Origin: Cytidiella melzeri
Lineage: Eukaryota; Basidiomycota; Agaricomycetes; Polyporales; Irpicaceae
Direction: 5' to 3'
Assembly (NCBI GenBank): GCA_022592445.1
Contig: JABYQR010000190.1
Coordinates: forward strand, 24,281-88,280
DNA length: 64,000 nt
In this document: piece after piece, positions 32,838 through 45,177 of the stretch
Position numbering within the stretch: the stretch's first letter is position 1
How the letters are laid out: each line of letters opens with the position of its first letter
The notes under the pieces: model-generated
Seen by the model: the letters and a program-made list of their open reading frames with translations, nothing else
The model's database searches: none
What the model was told of the DNA's origin: nothing
Position numbers and translations under genes: made by a program

Positions 32838-34783
32838 TCATGCCAAGCCCCCTGGCATCAGAACTGGCTCAACACCATCGTGTAACTCTTCGTACGCCTC
32901 CGGTATATGTGCGCGAAGGATATCAGAAAATTCTTCTATTTCGCTGGTCGACGTCCAGGAATGGTAAGGGCTGGCTTCTGCAAGCTGCAGCACGGTCAAG
33001 TTCCTCCCGTCTCGTGTACGAGCCTCCCAGTCAATTTCATCCTCCCCTGTGCACTGAATCAGAGCCTTCAGTGTTTCAATATTCAAATAGTGGCATGCGT
33101 AATGTAGCGCTGTCATCCCTATGCGGTTATAGGCGTTGACTCTTGCTCCTGCTGCCACGAGAGGCTTGAATATGGATACATTGTCCCGATCAGCTGCCGA
33201 CGCCAGTGCAGCTCCCATCGTTGCATCTTCTCCTCGCTGTAACAAGCTCTCGACGTGGTGTGGATGGGACAGAGCTGCATATTCCAGGGCTGTCCATCCA
33301 GTGAGACGTCGGAATATGTCTGAAAGTGTGAAGTCCATGCTGCTTGAATGGCCCAACAGCGCCGCAGCTACTGGGTCAGAGTCCGATGGTATTCCCCGCC
33401 ATTCAAGCCAGTCCTCGACGAGATCGATAGTGTCCATGTGGAAGATAGACTGGCAAATATCAATAGCGAGAGTGCTTGTCTTGACTTGATGCGCGAACAC
33501 GGCTTCAGGCTGCTCAATCAGTGTTCCCAACGACGACGCGGCCAGGAGTAGCTTCATCGAGGAACTTGGCACCTCAGTAATTGAGCTGTCGACGCGAGCA
33601 TGGCAATTCAAGACGTACTTTTGGCCTAAACAGAATTCTGGATCTGCTCCTGCGTGTACCAAGAACTTAATCATGTCATACGATGCCCTTTCCTGCCTCG
33701 ATGTTACGTGGTGTGATGTGGCGAGCCAAGTTAAATGCGCATACTTGCATTGTCGGTTAGTGGCAATAATGCATTAACAAGTATTGGAGTTTGTCGAACT
33801 TACGTACAGTACTGTATCCCCATTTTCGTCGACATCCTGAACAGATGCTTCTCCTGACTTGAACAGTTCGCGCAACCCATCAACGTCTGCTCTCAAGATC
33901 AATTGCCAAATCGGCGCGTCATTGCGAACAAATCTCGGAGTGTGAATCGACAAATAGAAGGGTGACAAAACCTGCGCCTCCACTGTGACCATCCACGACG
34001 GAAGATACCAGATAGCCTGACTAGGCACAGTCTGATCCTGGCGACAAGTCTGCACGTCGCATGGTCGTCGCTTGGGTACATAGACTTGGCCGACAAGCAG
34101 CGCAACGTAGCTGGGTACGACTTGTGAGGAGCTAGGACGGTGGCACCGACATGCACAGCCTTGCAGGCAGCGTAGACGGTTCCGGGAGGGTGAGGTGAGA
34201 GGTCGATGCGGGGGTGTGGATGTGCGAACGATGTGCACAGCGCCTGCAGTGCTTTCTGCGCCCAAAATGGTAACAACCTCTTGTAGTAGAAGTTCGGAAC
34301 GCGACGAAGCCGTTGTTATTTGAGACATCGAACGTCTAGCTCGCTGTGAATACCTGAGCTGATACTGATGGGACCTACGTACATTGTAACGATCTCACAC
34401 ATCGCCCGTAGCGTCGTCTGTAGGTTGTCGAGCTTCGTAGAGAGGTCCTCGATGTTATCTCCAAGCACCTTGCTTTGCAGGAATCGAGCCTTGTTGAGCT
34501 TCACCTTTCCATTCTTGCCAGTTCTCCGCATCTTTGCTAGAAACACTTCGACATTCTCCAACCTCTTCGCAGCAATCACCGCCAAACACTGCAAGTCAGC
34601 GTCCGTCGCACCAGACGAAGAGTCCGGGGGCAACTGATGCAGCCGGTCCAGCAATTCCTCTATAGATGACGCCCGAAGTCGCAGGAGCTGCAAGTTGTCT
34701 GGTGCATCCTTCACTTCGTCGATGGTCTTCTTGACGAGCTTAACGGTCTCGTACGCTTTGTCGATGTAGCTGAAGACATCCAT
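32838..34783 (-). CDS. Ankyrin-repeat protein with an N-terminal signalling-like helical domain
   Basis: Three exons (34783-34383, 34335-33804, 33743-32838) with introns of 47 and 60 nt. The exon lengths sum to 1839, giving 612 residues plus stop, all phases consistent. The first 130 residues are helical (ATG, then FSYIDKAYETVKLVKKTIDEV). They look like the SesA/NACHT-associated N-terminal domains that fungi place in front of ankyrin or NLR proteins. The middle is Cys-rich and unassigned. From about residue 290 there are degenerate ankyrin repeats: ENGDTVLY, MIKFLVHAGADPEF, GWTALEYAALSHP and NRIGMTALHYACHYL, with a gap between some repeats. It may take part in non-self or stress signalling (inference). 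It is the only clearly host-like intact gene in the window, and retroelements lie on both sides. Confidence 0.75.
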
Positions 34784-36599
34784 CGCGTTGTTGGAGAGGT
34801 GAGGGGCACAGAATCCGAAGAGGGAGAGGGAGGGTGGGTTATATACTGCGATGCATGTTTAAAATGTGCTGTGTACACGAAGATAGAGGCTGTACTCACT
34901 TGAAATGTATCCACGCGCCAACTGCGTATATCCGAATCAGACAACAATTGCGACAACGCCTATGGTTATGTTCTTCGAGTATACGGTAAGCTGTCGCCAA
35001 CGTTTGTGACTTTGTTCGAATAGCGATCTGACTTACTCTCTTCTGCCAGAGAATCAGACACTACTTGTGCTCCATTGCATCCGAGTCGTGAGACTCGCTG
35101 TCATTCGAAGCTACAGAAGTTTATCACTACTGTCAACGCGTGTGAGCTCAGGCTGTGCGCGGAAATGACAAGTAGTACGTACCTAATCCATCCTACACCG
35201 CACACATAGAGCAGCCCGTACTCTGGAGGTTGTCGGTCTGCGGTACATATCCTGGTGGTCGTACTGGATGATGCTTGTGGCACAGCAGCGCGAACTTGAA
35301 GCCCAAGATCGGTCATTTTCGGTTTGTCACTCACCACCACTCCCTCATCTGCAGCTAAAAGGCACGACTTTCCTCGAACTCCTAGCACCCACGCAATGTC
35401 TGACTTGAGCTCGCGTTTGGCAGTGCCACGAAATTACTGACATGCAGCTTCCTGGCACAGACTCGCGTCGACGCGCTTGAACTTGAAGTCATATCTTGTC
35501 GCGGCACCAGTCGTCCTCAGATACGTCGTCCGATTTCCAAGTGCTGGCGTATGGATGTTGCTAGAGAGCGCAGCCTAAGACGCTACCACTCGACTGACAC
35601 AGGCGCACACGCCAACGACAGAGATCTTCTAGACATATCGTGTTCGCGAAGTCCCCGAAGCGTTACAGGACACCTCGTTGAAGGACGCACGCGTAGCGAT
35701 CAAAACATGCTCTGGTGTCCCCGTGACATGCTCGTCATGAAAGCTATATACGTTTGTTTCGCCGTACGACGCCATCGTCGAGTTGCTTTGAGAGGATGGA
35801 GTCCCCATCGTCGGAAAAGCCAACTGTAACGAGTTTGGCATGCGTGAGTTCTGTGCTTTTTCAGATTTACGTATAACTCATATTGCCGGCCGTAAAACCG
35901 ATGAATCATCATTGATCCCTCACAAAACATCCGAGAGAGAGTTCGAGTTGAGATCTGCTCTGGTGCAATGGCTACGGCCGTGGCTGATGGGCTGCAGAAG
36001 AAGTATCGGACATCAACGGCAAGGCTGAAAAGTGAGTACGTCCGACTGGTCTTTCATGGGCCATCAGCACTGGATCTACACGACATGACCCTTCGAAGGA
36101 CATAGAACTGCTCTCATGATCACCGTCACCGCGATCTGTACACTGTGATCTAATTTTATCCTGTTTCTTGTGACGAGAAGAGCACGGAGGCCTGAAGCCA
36201 TGTGAATGGAGCCTAACGCCAAGTCCCAAGTTTTGCCTCGGCATGGTGCTCATTTTACCAGCATGACCCCACGAGCAATACACCTGCGCTACTGTAATAT
36301 GGAGCCCCAGGATGTAATATTCGCAGCTCTACGGCTGAATATTGAATGATCACCTTGCAATTGTATGAGTTCTGTGCATGACAAACCGTAGCTCCGCCTT
36401 CGTCCGCTAGTTGCCTTCAATCATTGAAGCTTGATGAGCCAGCCTTCAATTCTTCGACTCGCGCCTGAACCCCTTGAATTACACAGGGACAAGACGAGAA
36501 ATACGTGGTGAGTACGGTTGTCCTGCAGCAGCGCGATGTTTGCTCATGTTAGGAACAGAAGCGAAGCCCTTATGATTTGGGACTTGACATCTCATTGGC
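34784..36599. other. No gene seen
   Basis: About 1.8 kb upstream of the ankyrin gene up to LINE copy 2. It has only short unrelated frames. The first 200 bp next to 34783 should contain the ankyrin gene promoter. Confidence 0.45.
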
Positions 36600-36794
36600 G
36601 CCGCTTCTTGAACCCGTACCACCACCACTAAGAAAATTCCCACGCTTAAACATAACGCCTCCCTCGCCACCATTCCCCCTCCCTCCCCCTTTAATCGCTC
36701 GAGTTCCTCTTTGAAATACCTTAATAACATCTCTGATTCTAGTACCCACGTTATAAGTCTTCCCCTTAGAGCCCCAACCCGCCTTAATCCATGA

Positions 36795-38619
36795 TGTCTG
36801 CCGTCCCACAAGACACAGACATGACTTTGCCTCCGTCCCAGCAATCGCTGGATTACATGACCCCCCCCCCCCCCGATCCCACTGCACCAAGCTGAACTTA
36901 ATCAGCTACTGCCCTGAGGCTCCTGGTGCGCCTTATTACAATCACCCTCAGAGCACCCCGGTCAGCTTTATCCCGCAGCCCTCACAACCTGCCGCCTCCG
37001 TCGAACCGCAATCCATCGAGGAAGATGCTGATTTGTGGGGAGACAATGTTTCTCCAGAAGCGCCATGCAATGCCTACCTCCCGTACAACAGCGAAGACCA
37101 GATCAGTGAATCATTGCCGGTCTTCGCCGCCACCCTCTCCACCCTCGCCGCATTCCTCACCGAGCCGGCAGTCATGCACTGCATTCAAGAGCTAGCGAGA
37201 CACACGAAAGCATTCGACAGCACCATCTTGCCCATGTTCAACAACTTGCGCGGCCTCGTCAACACTTGGAACAACACGGTGGACGCCGAACTCGCCATTC
37301 AACGCAGTGTTTCCGCTCCATCTCCCCGCACAGCAGCAGCCCCAGCTGCCACCTATGTCCAGCCCGCTCCCCAAACAGTGCACCCACACGCGTTGGGGAC
37401 CACCCAGAGGCCCTTTAGAGTTGGAGGTAATCCGACCCACCAGACTGTCCAAACCACTCTGCCTTTTGCTGCTGCTTCGAGGCCACCCCCCATCCCCTTG
37501 GCCAACCGACCAGCCCCAACCTACGCGCAGGCCCTCAAGTCACGACCTGCCAACACCTTGCTGAACATCACCTCTGCTCTCGCTACTGCCCTACCTGACG
37601 CCCCAGCTGAGGCTGTTCTCTCCATGGCCACAAGAATGATCCCCTTGCCGCCCAATAGAGCTGTCCCTTGACACGCTCCACGCAATGCCTCAAAGGTCAT
37701 CACGGTAAAGCCGTCCAGCGGCAACGTTTCAGTCTCTGATATCCCTAACGACCAACAGCTCCTTAGCGCCTTCTCGATTGAGTACGAGGAGGCTAAAATT
37801 GACAAGCGCGTCCCACTGAATGCGCCTGATATCTTATTTGTGCGTTGGCTCAACAATGCACTACACCTTCAGTTCCGGACCTCGCCATGCGAAGGAACGG
37901 AGGCGGTCATTGAGTCTTTCTGGAACAAGTGCAGGGGCCTGTGCAATGCCACTTCGGCCTGCTCAGAGTTCCGATTCTGCAACGGTGTGCTATACCGTCG
38001 CGTCCCTTTCTCAGACCCGTCTACTGCCACATCTGACGGGTCTATCCAACAGATTAAACAGGCCCTACTTAGCCAATATGCATGGGAAGGGGTTACCATG
38101 ATTGGCAACCTGCGCATCCAAATCTCCGAAGGCTCCTCCTTCGGCACTGTTTTTGTGGACTTCTATGACAGCTCCACGTCTCGTTGCATGCGCCAGGTAA
38201 TGCATCAAATCGTGTACCTCAACGGTGGTACTTGCTGAGCTGTGCAGGCTCACAACTTCCGACCCGCTACTCCCCGTTGCGCTGTATGTCAGCGCTGGGG
38301 CCACCCTGCAAACATCTGTTGTTTGCAAGTGGTAAGGTGCCCGGTGTGCACGCAACCGCACGACAAATGTGACCACGAACGGCTGGCACCTTTTGCCGAT
38401 ACCAAATGCTTTAACTGCGGTGAGGCTCACCGCTCAGACTCTCCTGATTGCCCCTTTTTCCAGCACCGTCGCGACCGGGAGTGGATTCAGGCTCATCAGC
38501 CAGCTTCACACACCGCACGCAACGCTCCCCACACCAATATCCGGCAGGTCACACGACCTAACCGGAACACGCGCGTTGGCATGGGACGTCAACCCCATGG
38601 CCCCGCTAGAGCTACTTAA
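36795..38619 (+). pseudogene. LINE ORF1, copy 2 (broken)
   Basis: The start ATGTCTG is at 36795, but the poly-C tract near 36865 and further changes before about 37030 move the frame. The main body is open from about 37030. TGA stops occur at 37669-37671 and 38236-38238. Both correspond to arginine codons in copy 1, as expected for CGA to TGA changes. The zinc knuckles remain (CAVCQRWGHPANIC, CFNCGEAH). The stop TAA at 38617-38619 lies three bases before the ORF2 ATG, so the TGATG overlap of copy 1 is lost. Confidence 0.85.
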
Positions 38620-38622
38620 ACC

Positions 38623-41600
38623 ATGACGGACTCAGCACATAACACATTCAGGGTAATTTCTTTTGATGCCAACCATACAGCTACTAATACCGCAACCGTA
38701 CTACAACATTTTGTCCAAGCAGACGCCATCTTCATCCAGGAGCCTGCGTACGCAGTGCTCAAACACACTCCTTCTACCACGAACCCCCATGGCAACGAGT
38801 TCTTTGGTACTCAGGCGCAATCAAGGGACTGGATCCTCCTCGAGGTGGGCAACATCCGAGAGGCACGAGTAGCGTGCTACGTCAACCGTAGGTGGGCGGG
38901 TTCCAACCTGCGGACCTGCCATGACATTATCTCACATCCTCATTTATTGTGTTTCTCTGTCCTCTTTCATAATACTGAACACTTTTTTCTGAATGTGTAC
39001 AGCCATCCCGACACGCACGAGGCCACTCACGCACTCCTCGCAGCGCAGCACCTTCCGCCTTTCACTCTCGTTGCAGGCAACTTTAACCTTCACCACATGC
39101 TCTGGGAATCAGGACGCCGCGATGACCGACATGCGCAAGACGTCATCAACTTCATGCCGGACATCAGAGTCTCACTCTTGAACTCTCCGGACGTGCACAC
39201 TCACTTTCCACACCGTCGCGGCTTCGCGCCATCAGTCCTCGATCTGGCATGGGTTGACTCAACTCTCATGGATCATCCTCTCACTACGCTTACTGTGGAC
39301 GCTAACATGCGCATGGGCTCAGATCACGCTGTCCTGATCATTGACATCCCCACCACACCGGAATACATTGAACTCCCGCGCATTCCCCCTAACTCCGAAG
39401 CGGAAACAGAATTCATGCTAGACATCCTTGATGCGGCCTGGACGCGCATCCACGACCCTCTTTCTTCTTCTCAGGATGTCGAACGTTCGATAAACATGTT
39501 TTTCAATTCTATACAGGAAGCATTCAATCGGCACTCGTCAATCCCACGCATCACCAGCCACTCCAAGCCGTGGTGGAACGAGGAGTGCCGGGAAACTCTT
39601 CGAGTGTTACAGCTCACCGATCAGCAAGAGGACCGGTGGGCTTTCTTTCGAGCGGTGCAGAAGGCCAAGAGACTACATTTCGACAATGTCATCCAAGACA
39701 TGGCAGCTAAAAAGCGTGTCTGGGACCTCACGTCGTGGTCCAAGCCATGTCCGGTTTCAACTGCATCCCATATTAAAGGTAACGATGGGGCCACCCTACA
39801 CTCCTTTGACGACTTCATCAGGGGGTGCTCCGAACAGTTCTACTCAGCACAGGATCGTCCAGTCGATCTCTCTGTTGTCGACGTCCTCAAACAGCGCGAC
39901 GAAAGGGCGTTTCTGCCCTTCTCTCGGCAAGAGCTGAGGGAATGCCTTGCCTCGACGTCTTCCCGCTCTGCACCAGGACCAGACCACCTTACCTGGTCAA
40001 GGATCAAGTCCCTTATTGCTGACCGCGAGATTGAGAGGTACCTTCTCTCCGTCTTCAACGCATGTGTGACTAACAGTTTTTGGCCCCCGCAGTTCCAATC
40101 ATTGGTGACCATTGTCATCCCGAAGCCCAAAAAGACTGATTACTCAGTGCTGAAGGCTTACCGACCAATCGTGCTCCTCAGCTGCTTAGGCAAACTGGTG
40201 GAGAAACTGATCGCCAACCGTATGCAGTACGATACGGTACCAGCTGCTACACCCTTCCCAGTGCAGGGGTGTACGTCTCCATTCCACGGACGACGCTGGT
40301 CTACTTCTTGTCCACCACTTACGAGCGGCGCGTGCAGCGGGGCCTCATTCTTCCTGTCTCGCGATGGACATTGCCCAATTTTTTCCTTCTATTAACCACC
40401 ACTTGCTGGTGGCCATTCTTCGACGTCTCGGATTCCACTCTTCCCTGTGCCTACTCATCGCCAATTATCTCTCTAACCGCACCACCCAGTTTTGGTGGGC
40501 AGCACAATTGTCTGACCAGGCCGGCTGCACAGTCGGCATTGGACAGGGCTCCTGCCTTTTCCCCAACTTTTCAGCGCTCGCCATCACACCCGCTCTTGCC
40601 CTCATATCTAAACTCCTCCCGTCACAAGACCCCTTCCTGCGCTCCCTTCTGTTGTTTTTCGTAGACGACGGCACTCTCGCTCTTTCGTCGAACTCGTTAG
40701 GAACAAACGTCTTCATCCTCCGCCACCTCTACCTCCGCATTGTCGAAACATTCGCACGCATTGGCATCATCTTGGAACTCGACAAACTCGAACTCACTCA
40801 CTTCCCCTGCCCTAAGTATCATGGCCCTCTACCCTCCCTTACCATCTCCATCGACAACTCCTCCATCACGCTCAAACCCAAACATATCTGGCGATATTTG
40901 GGATTCTTCTTCCACTCTCAACTCAACTTTTGTTATCACGTCCGCTTCTATGCCACCAAGGCCCTCAGCACTGTCCGCGGTTACCCCATGCTGGGCAACC
41001 GAGGTCTTGCCCCGGCGCAGAAGCGTCTCCTTTACATATCATGCGTTCGCCCCATCCTCACCTACGGCTTCTGTCTTTGGTTCAACCCACGCAAGCCACA
41101 AAAGTCCCTCATCTCCTACCTCTCTCAAGCCCAGTCCGCCGCTGCAAGGTGGATTCTAGGCGCTTTCCGCACATCCCCAGTTGGCGGGATGAAAATTCTC
41201 GCCGGCCTCCTCCCGATACGTCTTCATCTCCGTAAACTCTTCGACACCTCCGTCCTCCGCATGCAATGCCTCCCGGCCAGCCACATCGTCACAATCACGG
41301 CCACCCCCAAGTCCGCCCGCAACTCATCTCATCCCATCGGTTTTCCCGCCCACAACATCCTCCCTCGCTCGTCCCTCCCCTTACAAATCCATCATCAGTC
41401 GTTAACGCCCAACCTCGAACCCATCAGCCATTCACACCCTGAGTTACAGCCTGGAAACAGATTAGTAGATTTATTCTCTTCGCGCGTTTCTTTCATTCTC
41501 TCACATCCTAAAAAATCTTCAGACAAATTTCAGCTTTGGTTAGAACGCAAACGTAACTTTATCAGTAGATTAGCATCCTCCCCCTTAACCACCTTCGCTT

Positions 41601-42115
41601 TCTCTGACGGATCGGCTCGCACAGGAACTCCAGACGTTGCCGCCGCCGCTTACCGCTTGTACGTTGGACGCGCTCTCGTCGCCTCCATGGCCTTCACCTA
41701 TTCAGAGGCCACATTGTTCGACGCCAAACTCCTCGCTCTCGCCGCATGCATCGCCTGCGGCATCAACATCACCACCACAGATCTCCACATCTTCTGCGAC
41801 AGCAAGTCTGCCATCACCACTATCCTCAGGGTGGAACCGCACTCGGCCCAAGCCATTTCTATTAGCACTGCCACGCGCCTTCGTGCTTGGTTCTCCCTAA
41901 ACCCTGCAGCGCATCTTCACATCCACTGGTGTCCAGGACATGTGGGCATCAAACAAAACGAATTGGTCGACCAGCAAGCCCGCGAGGCGCTGGAAACCCC
42001 CAACCCCATTCCATTCACCTCAGTCGCATGGACCAGAAAGACCGCCAAGATGTGCGCTATCGATGCGTGGGCGAACATGTGCAAACATCCTGCATATCGA
42101 GGCCACAACTTTCTA
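38623..42115 (+). pseudogene. LINE ORF2, copy 2 (frameshifted)
   Basis: The endonuclease and start of the RT are open from ATG 38623 to about 40230. A net loss of about 5 bases near 40232-40240, compared with copy 1, shifts the frame. The rest (RT core with FFVDDGTLA, then RNase H with SDGS and HWCPGHVG) continues in the second frame to the element X junction. Here GDFNL of the endonuclease reads GNFNL, a second likely inactivating change. After RNase H the frame gives a Lys/Ala-rich end that copy 1 lacks. Confidence 0.85.
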
Positions 42116-43959
42116 CACAGTGAGACACTGAGACACGCTTCAAACTAAGTACAACCTTAAAGACAACACAACCAACCACGAAGTGGCAATAGAAGTGTAA
42201 AGGTGTGGAAGCGCGGAAGTGTTAAAGTGTGCGAGGTGGTCTTAGAGTCCTAGTTTTACCTGTGCTGTAAAGAGCGACAAGGTTTGTGATATAGATTTAT
42301 GTGAAAGGAGCTAGACGGGCAAACTACCACGCGTATCACGGGTAAAAGGGCAAGTCGGTGCGGTGAAAGCGAAAGAGTTTGGCGCGGCTCAATGAGAACG
42401 CGCGGGAGACGTCGCGACTTGTAGTAAAACGGTGCGCGGAGAGACGCGGATGGTAAATGCAGACGCAGTATGAATCTCGAACACAAAACGCGGTCGCTGG
42501 TGAAGATGAAAGTAGTCGCTGTAAAACGCGGGCGCAGTGAAAGTGAACGCAGTAAACTCGACGCAGTGAAGGTGAAACGCAGACGCAGTAACACAGTAAA
42601 ATAACGCAGTTAAGAAGCAAACGCAGTATAACAAAACCGAAAGGAACCGTAAGAGAAAGACAAGCTAATGGAGCGCGAGTCGCAGCGTAAGGCTATATGA
42701 GGCCGCAGTCAATTTGACTCGATAGACTGCGCGTGGGGGTGGTAGTGTAGTGTAGAACAACACCTCCCGAGCGGCGATGCGTATTGCAAGCGAATGCGTG
42801 GCCAACGACGACGTTGGTAGAGCTTGTAAGATTGAACTGTACTAGTTCGCACTCATGGTCCTTGCCTTCAAAGTCTGGTGACAGCCAACAATCTGGATGC
42901 GGCGCGTGCGGGCGATCACAGTCGAGCGGGACGAAAGGTCCTGAACGCAAGGGAATTGGGTGGTCGCTCTGAGTGTCGCAATAGGAGCAGTTATCAAGCG
43001 AGTCCGCGACGGAGGCGACGGACAACGCTGGCGAGGGTGATTTAGGAGTTGATCTCTCAGGGTGGACCGTAGGCGCTGCTGAGGGTTCTGGCGGCGGCGT
43101 GGGCATGGGGATGATGGGGTAACGGCGTAGAACCTCACGCGGGCGCGGGCGGTAAGGGCAGTGACCGTCTGGTAAGTGGGGAACTGTGGGACAATAACGG
43201 CAAACGCGAGACGGGTTGTCATTGGTAGGCGCAGCGGACATAAACGTGGAGAAAGACGCAGTGAGACAACGCAGGAGAGGCTACAGCTATTGGTGCGAAG
43301 AGACTCCCTCGACGCGAGCGCAAAGCGTAGAATGAACTCTGAGAACTGGGGTGGGGATTGATTTCTTTTCTACGCAGTACAGGCAACACCTTTTTATATA
43401 CCCTAAGGACCCTCTCCTAAACCTTTCCTTCTATGTCCTAAGGCCAAACGCGAGAGCGAGGAAACATGGTGGCAGAATACTTCCGTTCGCAGAGGCAAAA
43501 TGTCCAGCGAGTCGACGCCCGGCAGGACACAGTGTTGGTCGACGCGGAGAAGCGGCGCGCGCCCTTGCGGTGAAGAGGCGCCGGCCGTCGTGAGCAGGTG
43601 ATGAGGCGCCGTCCAAGAGTTGCACAGCGTGGCGTGATAGGAGTCTTCCTGAAATGGGGTTCGCGAGTCAAGTTTCTTCTATCGTTGGTCCGACCCGCGT
43701 CCGAAACACTTGGTGGCTGGCCGGCCCATGCTCCGATGCAAAAGGGGCGTGTCTGTGAGTCAGAGTTTGGTGCGATTCCTCGGCCTCGGATGTTTCCGGC
43801 GCGTTGCTGCTCCTTGCCAAGTCCTCAGATCCTTGGCAAACTCCTCGTGACCTCGGTGAACTGCTCGTGCCCGTGATGCTGGGAAAGTGGAGAGATTTGC
43901 CGCTCAGGATGACGCGGGCCGCGCAAATGGCGGGCTGCTGTCGGGTCTCCGCGCCTAGC
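42116..43959 (-). mobile_element. Element X, copy 1
   Basis: A dispersed element of about 1.85 kb, present three times in the window (also 43960-45177 and 61168-63023). In ORF orientation it ends GACTCAGTGTCTCAC(C/T)GTG at 42116. It starts near GCTAGGCGCGGAGACCCG at 43959, where it meets copy 2 head to head. It contains a 5' region of about 700 bp, one Cys-rich ORF, and a 3' region studded with ACTGCG motifs. The conserved 3' end with variable 5' ends is the pattern left by target-primed retrotransposition. Confidence 0.75.
42693..43241 (-). CDS. Element X Cys-rich protein, copy 1
   Basis: A 182-residue product. An N-terminal C-x2-C-x9-C module (VCRYCP...CPY) precedes a Pro/Ser-rich linker. 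The C-terminal domain has CSYCDTQSDHPIPLR, LDCDRP, PDCWLSPDFEG, HECELVQFN and CNTHRRSG. The spacing of Cys and His suggests zinc binding. A 5 bp duplication near 42746 changes the last residues compared with the other two copies. I do not recognise the family. It has no reverse transcriptase or transposase motif, so the element must be moved in trans or be the 3' part of something larger. Confidence 0.6.
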   Translation of the reverse strand: MSAAPTNDNPSRVCRYCPTVPHLPDGHCPYRPRPREVLRRYPIIPMPTPPPEPSAAPTVHPERSTPKSPSPALSVASVADSLDNCSYCDTQSDHPIPLRSGPFVPLDCDRPHAPHPDCWLSPDFEGKDHECELVQFNLTSSTNVVVGHAFACNTHRRSGGVVLHYTTTPTRSLSSQIDCGLI

Positions 43960-45177
43960 TGAGTTCACTTTACGCTTTGCGCTCGCGTCGAGGGAGTCTC
44001 TTTGCGCCAATAGCTGTAGCTTCTTCTGCGTTGCCTCACTGCAACTTCTTCCACGTTTATGTCCGCTGCGCCTACCAACGACAACCCACCCCGTGTTTGC
44101 CGTTACTGTCCCACAGTTCCCCACTTACCAGACGGTTGCTGCCCTTACCGCCCGTGCCCGCGCGAGGTTCTACGCCGTTACCCCATCATCCCCGCGCCCA
44201 CGCCGCCACCAGAACCCTCAGCAGCGCCTACGGTCTCCCCTGAGAGATCTACCCCTAAATCACCCTCGCCAGCGCCGTCCGTCGCCTCCGTCGCGGACTC
44301 GCTTGATAACTGCTCCTATTGCGACACTCAGAGCGACCACCCAATTCCCCTACGTTCAGGACCTTTTGTCCCGCTCGACTGCGATCGCCCGTGCGCGCCG
44401 CACCCAGATTGTTGGCTGTCACCAGACTTTGAAGGCGAGGACCACGAGTGCGAACTAGTGCAGTTCAATCTTACCAGCTCTACCAACGTTGTCGTTGGCC
44501 ACGCATCCGCTTGCAATACGCATCGTCGCTCGGGAAGTGTTGTTCTACACTACCGCCCCCGCGCGCAGTCTGTCGAGTCAAATTGACTGTGATCTCACAT
44601 AGCCTTATTCTGCGACTCGCGCTCCATTAGTTTGTCTGTCTCTTACAGTTCCTTTCGGCTTCGTTATACTGCGTTTGCTTCTTAACTGCGTTATTTTACT
44701 GCGTTACTGCGTTGCATTTCACCTTCACTGTGTCGAGCTTACTGCATTCACTTTCACTGCGCCCGCGTTTTACAGCAACTACTTTGATCTTCACCAGCGA
44801 CCACGTTTTGTGTTCAAGATTCATACTGCGTCTGCGTTTACCATCCGCGTCTCTCCGCGCGCCGTTTTACTACAAGTCGCGACATCTCCTGCGCGTTTCC
44901 TTTGAGCCGCGCTAAAACTCTTTCGCTTTCACCGCGCCGACTTGCCCTTTTACCCGTGATACGCGTGGTAGTTGCCCGTCTAGCTCCTTTCACATAAACT
45001 TTATCACAAACCTAGTCGCTCTTCTTAGCACAGGTAAAACTAGGACTCTAAGACCACCTCGCACACTTTAACACTTCCGCGCTTCCACACCTTTACACTT
45101 CTATTGCCACTTCGTGGTTGGTTGTGTTGTCTTTAAGGTTGTTCTTAGTTTGAAGCGTGACTCAGTGTCACAGCGTG
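43960..45177 (+). mobile_element. Element X, copy 2 (5' truncated)
   Basis: Reverse orientation to copy 1. It begins at GAGTTCACTTTACGC, a point about 620 bp inside the full element, and reaches the 3' end at about 45177 within LINE copy 3. Copies 1 and 2 together form an inverted repeat with arms of about 1.2 kb. Confidence 0.75.
44059..44586 (+). CDS. Element X Cys-rich protein, copy 2
   Basis: 175 residues, open from ATG to stop. Compared with copies 1 and 3, the second half (from DNCSYCDTQ to LHYRPRAQS) is nearly unchanged while the N-terminal third varies. All putative zinc-binding Cys and His residues of the second half are kept. The 3' UTR carries many ACTGCG repeats. Its upstream promoter region has been lost by truncation. 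Confidence 0.6.
   Translation: MSAAPTNDNPPRVCRYCPTVPHLPDGCCPYRPCPREVLRRYPIIPAPTPPPEPSAAPTVSPERSTPKSPSPAPSVASVADSLDNCSYCDTQSDHPIPLRSGPFVPLDCDRPCAPHPDCWLSPDFEGEDHECELVQFNLTSSTNVVVGHASACNTHRRSGSVVLHYRPRAQSVESN

Larger units (their letters stand above)
36600..42115 (+). mobile_element. LINE copy 2, inactivated
   Basis: Same family as copy 1. The 5' end CCGCTTCTTGAACCCGTACC (about 36600) is shared with copy 3. ORF1 and ORF2 are both broken. The 3' end is cut by element X at 42116, though ORF2 runs about 30 codons further than in copy 1 and so shows more of the C-terminus. A pure C run of about 15 bases at 36861-36876 shifts the ORF1 frame. Confidence 0.9.

Noticed and set aside
36861..36876. Poly-C tract as a regulatory signal
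   Set aside because: Copy 3 has CCCCGCCG at this place. The run is most simply slippage or a sequencing error inside a dead ORF.
42116..45177. A single foldback transposon made of the two inverted element X copies
   Set aside because: The outer flanks are different LINE regions (ORF2 and ORF1), the arms are unequal and there is no shared target duplication. Two insertions plus rearrangement explain it better.
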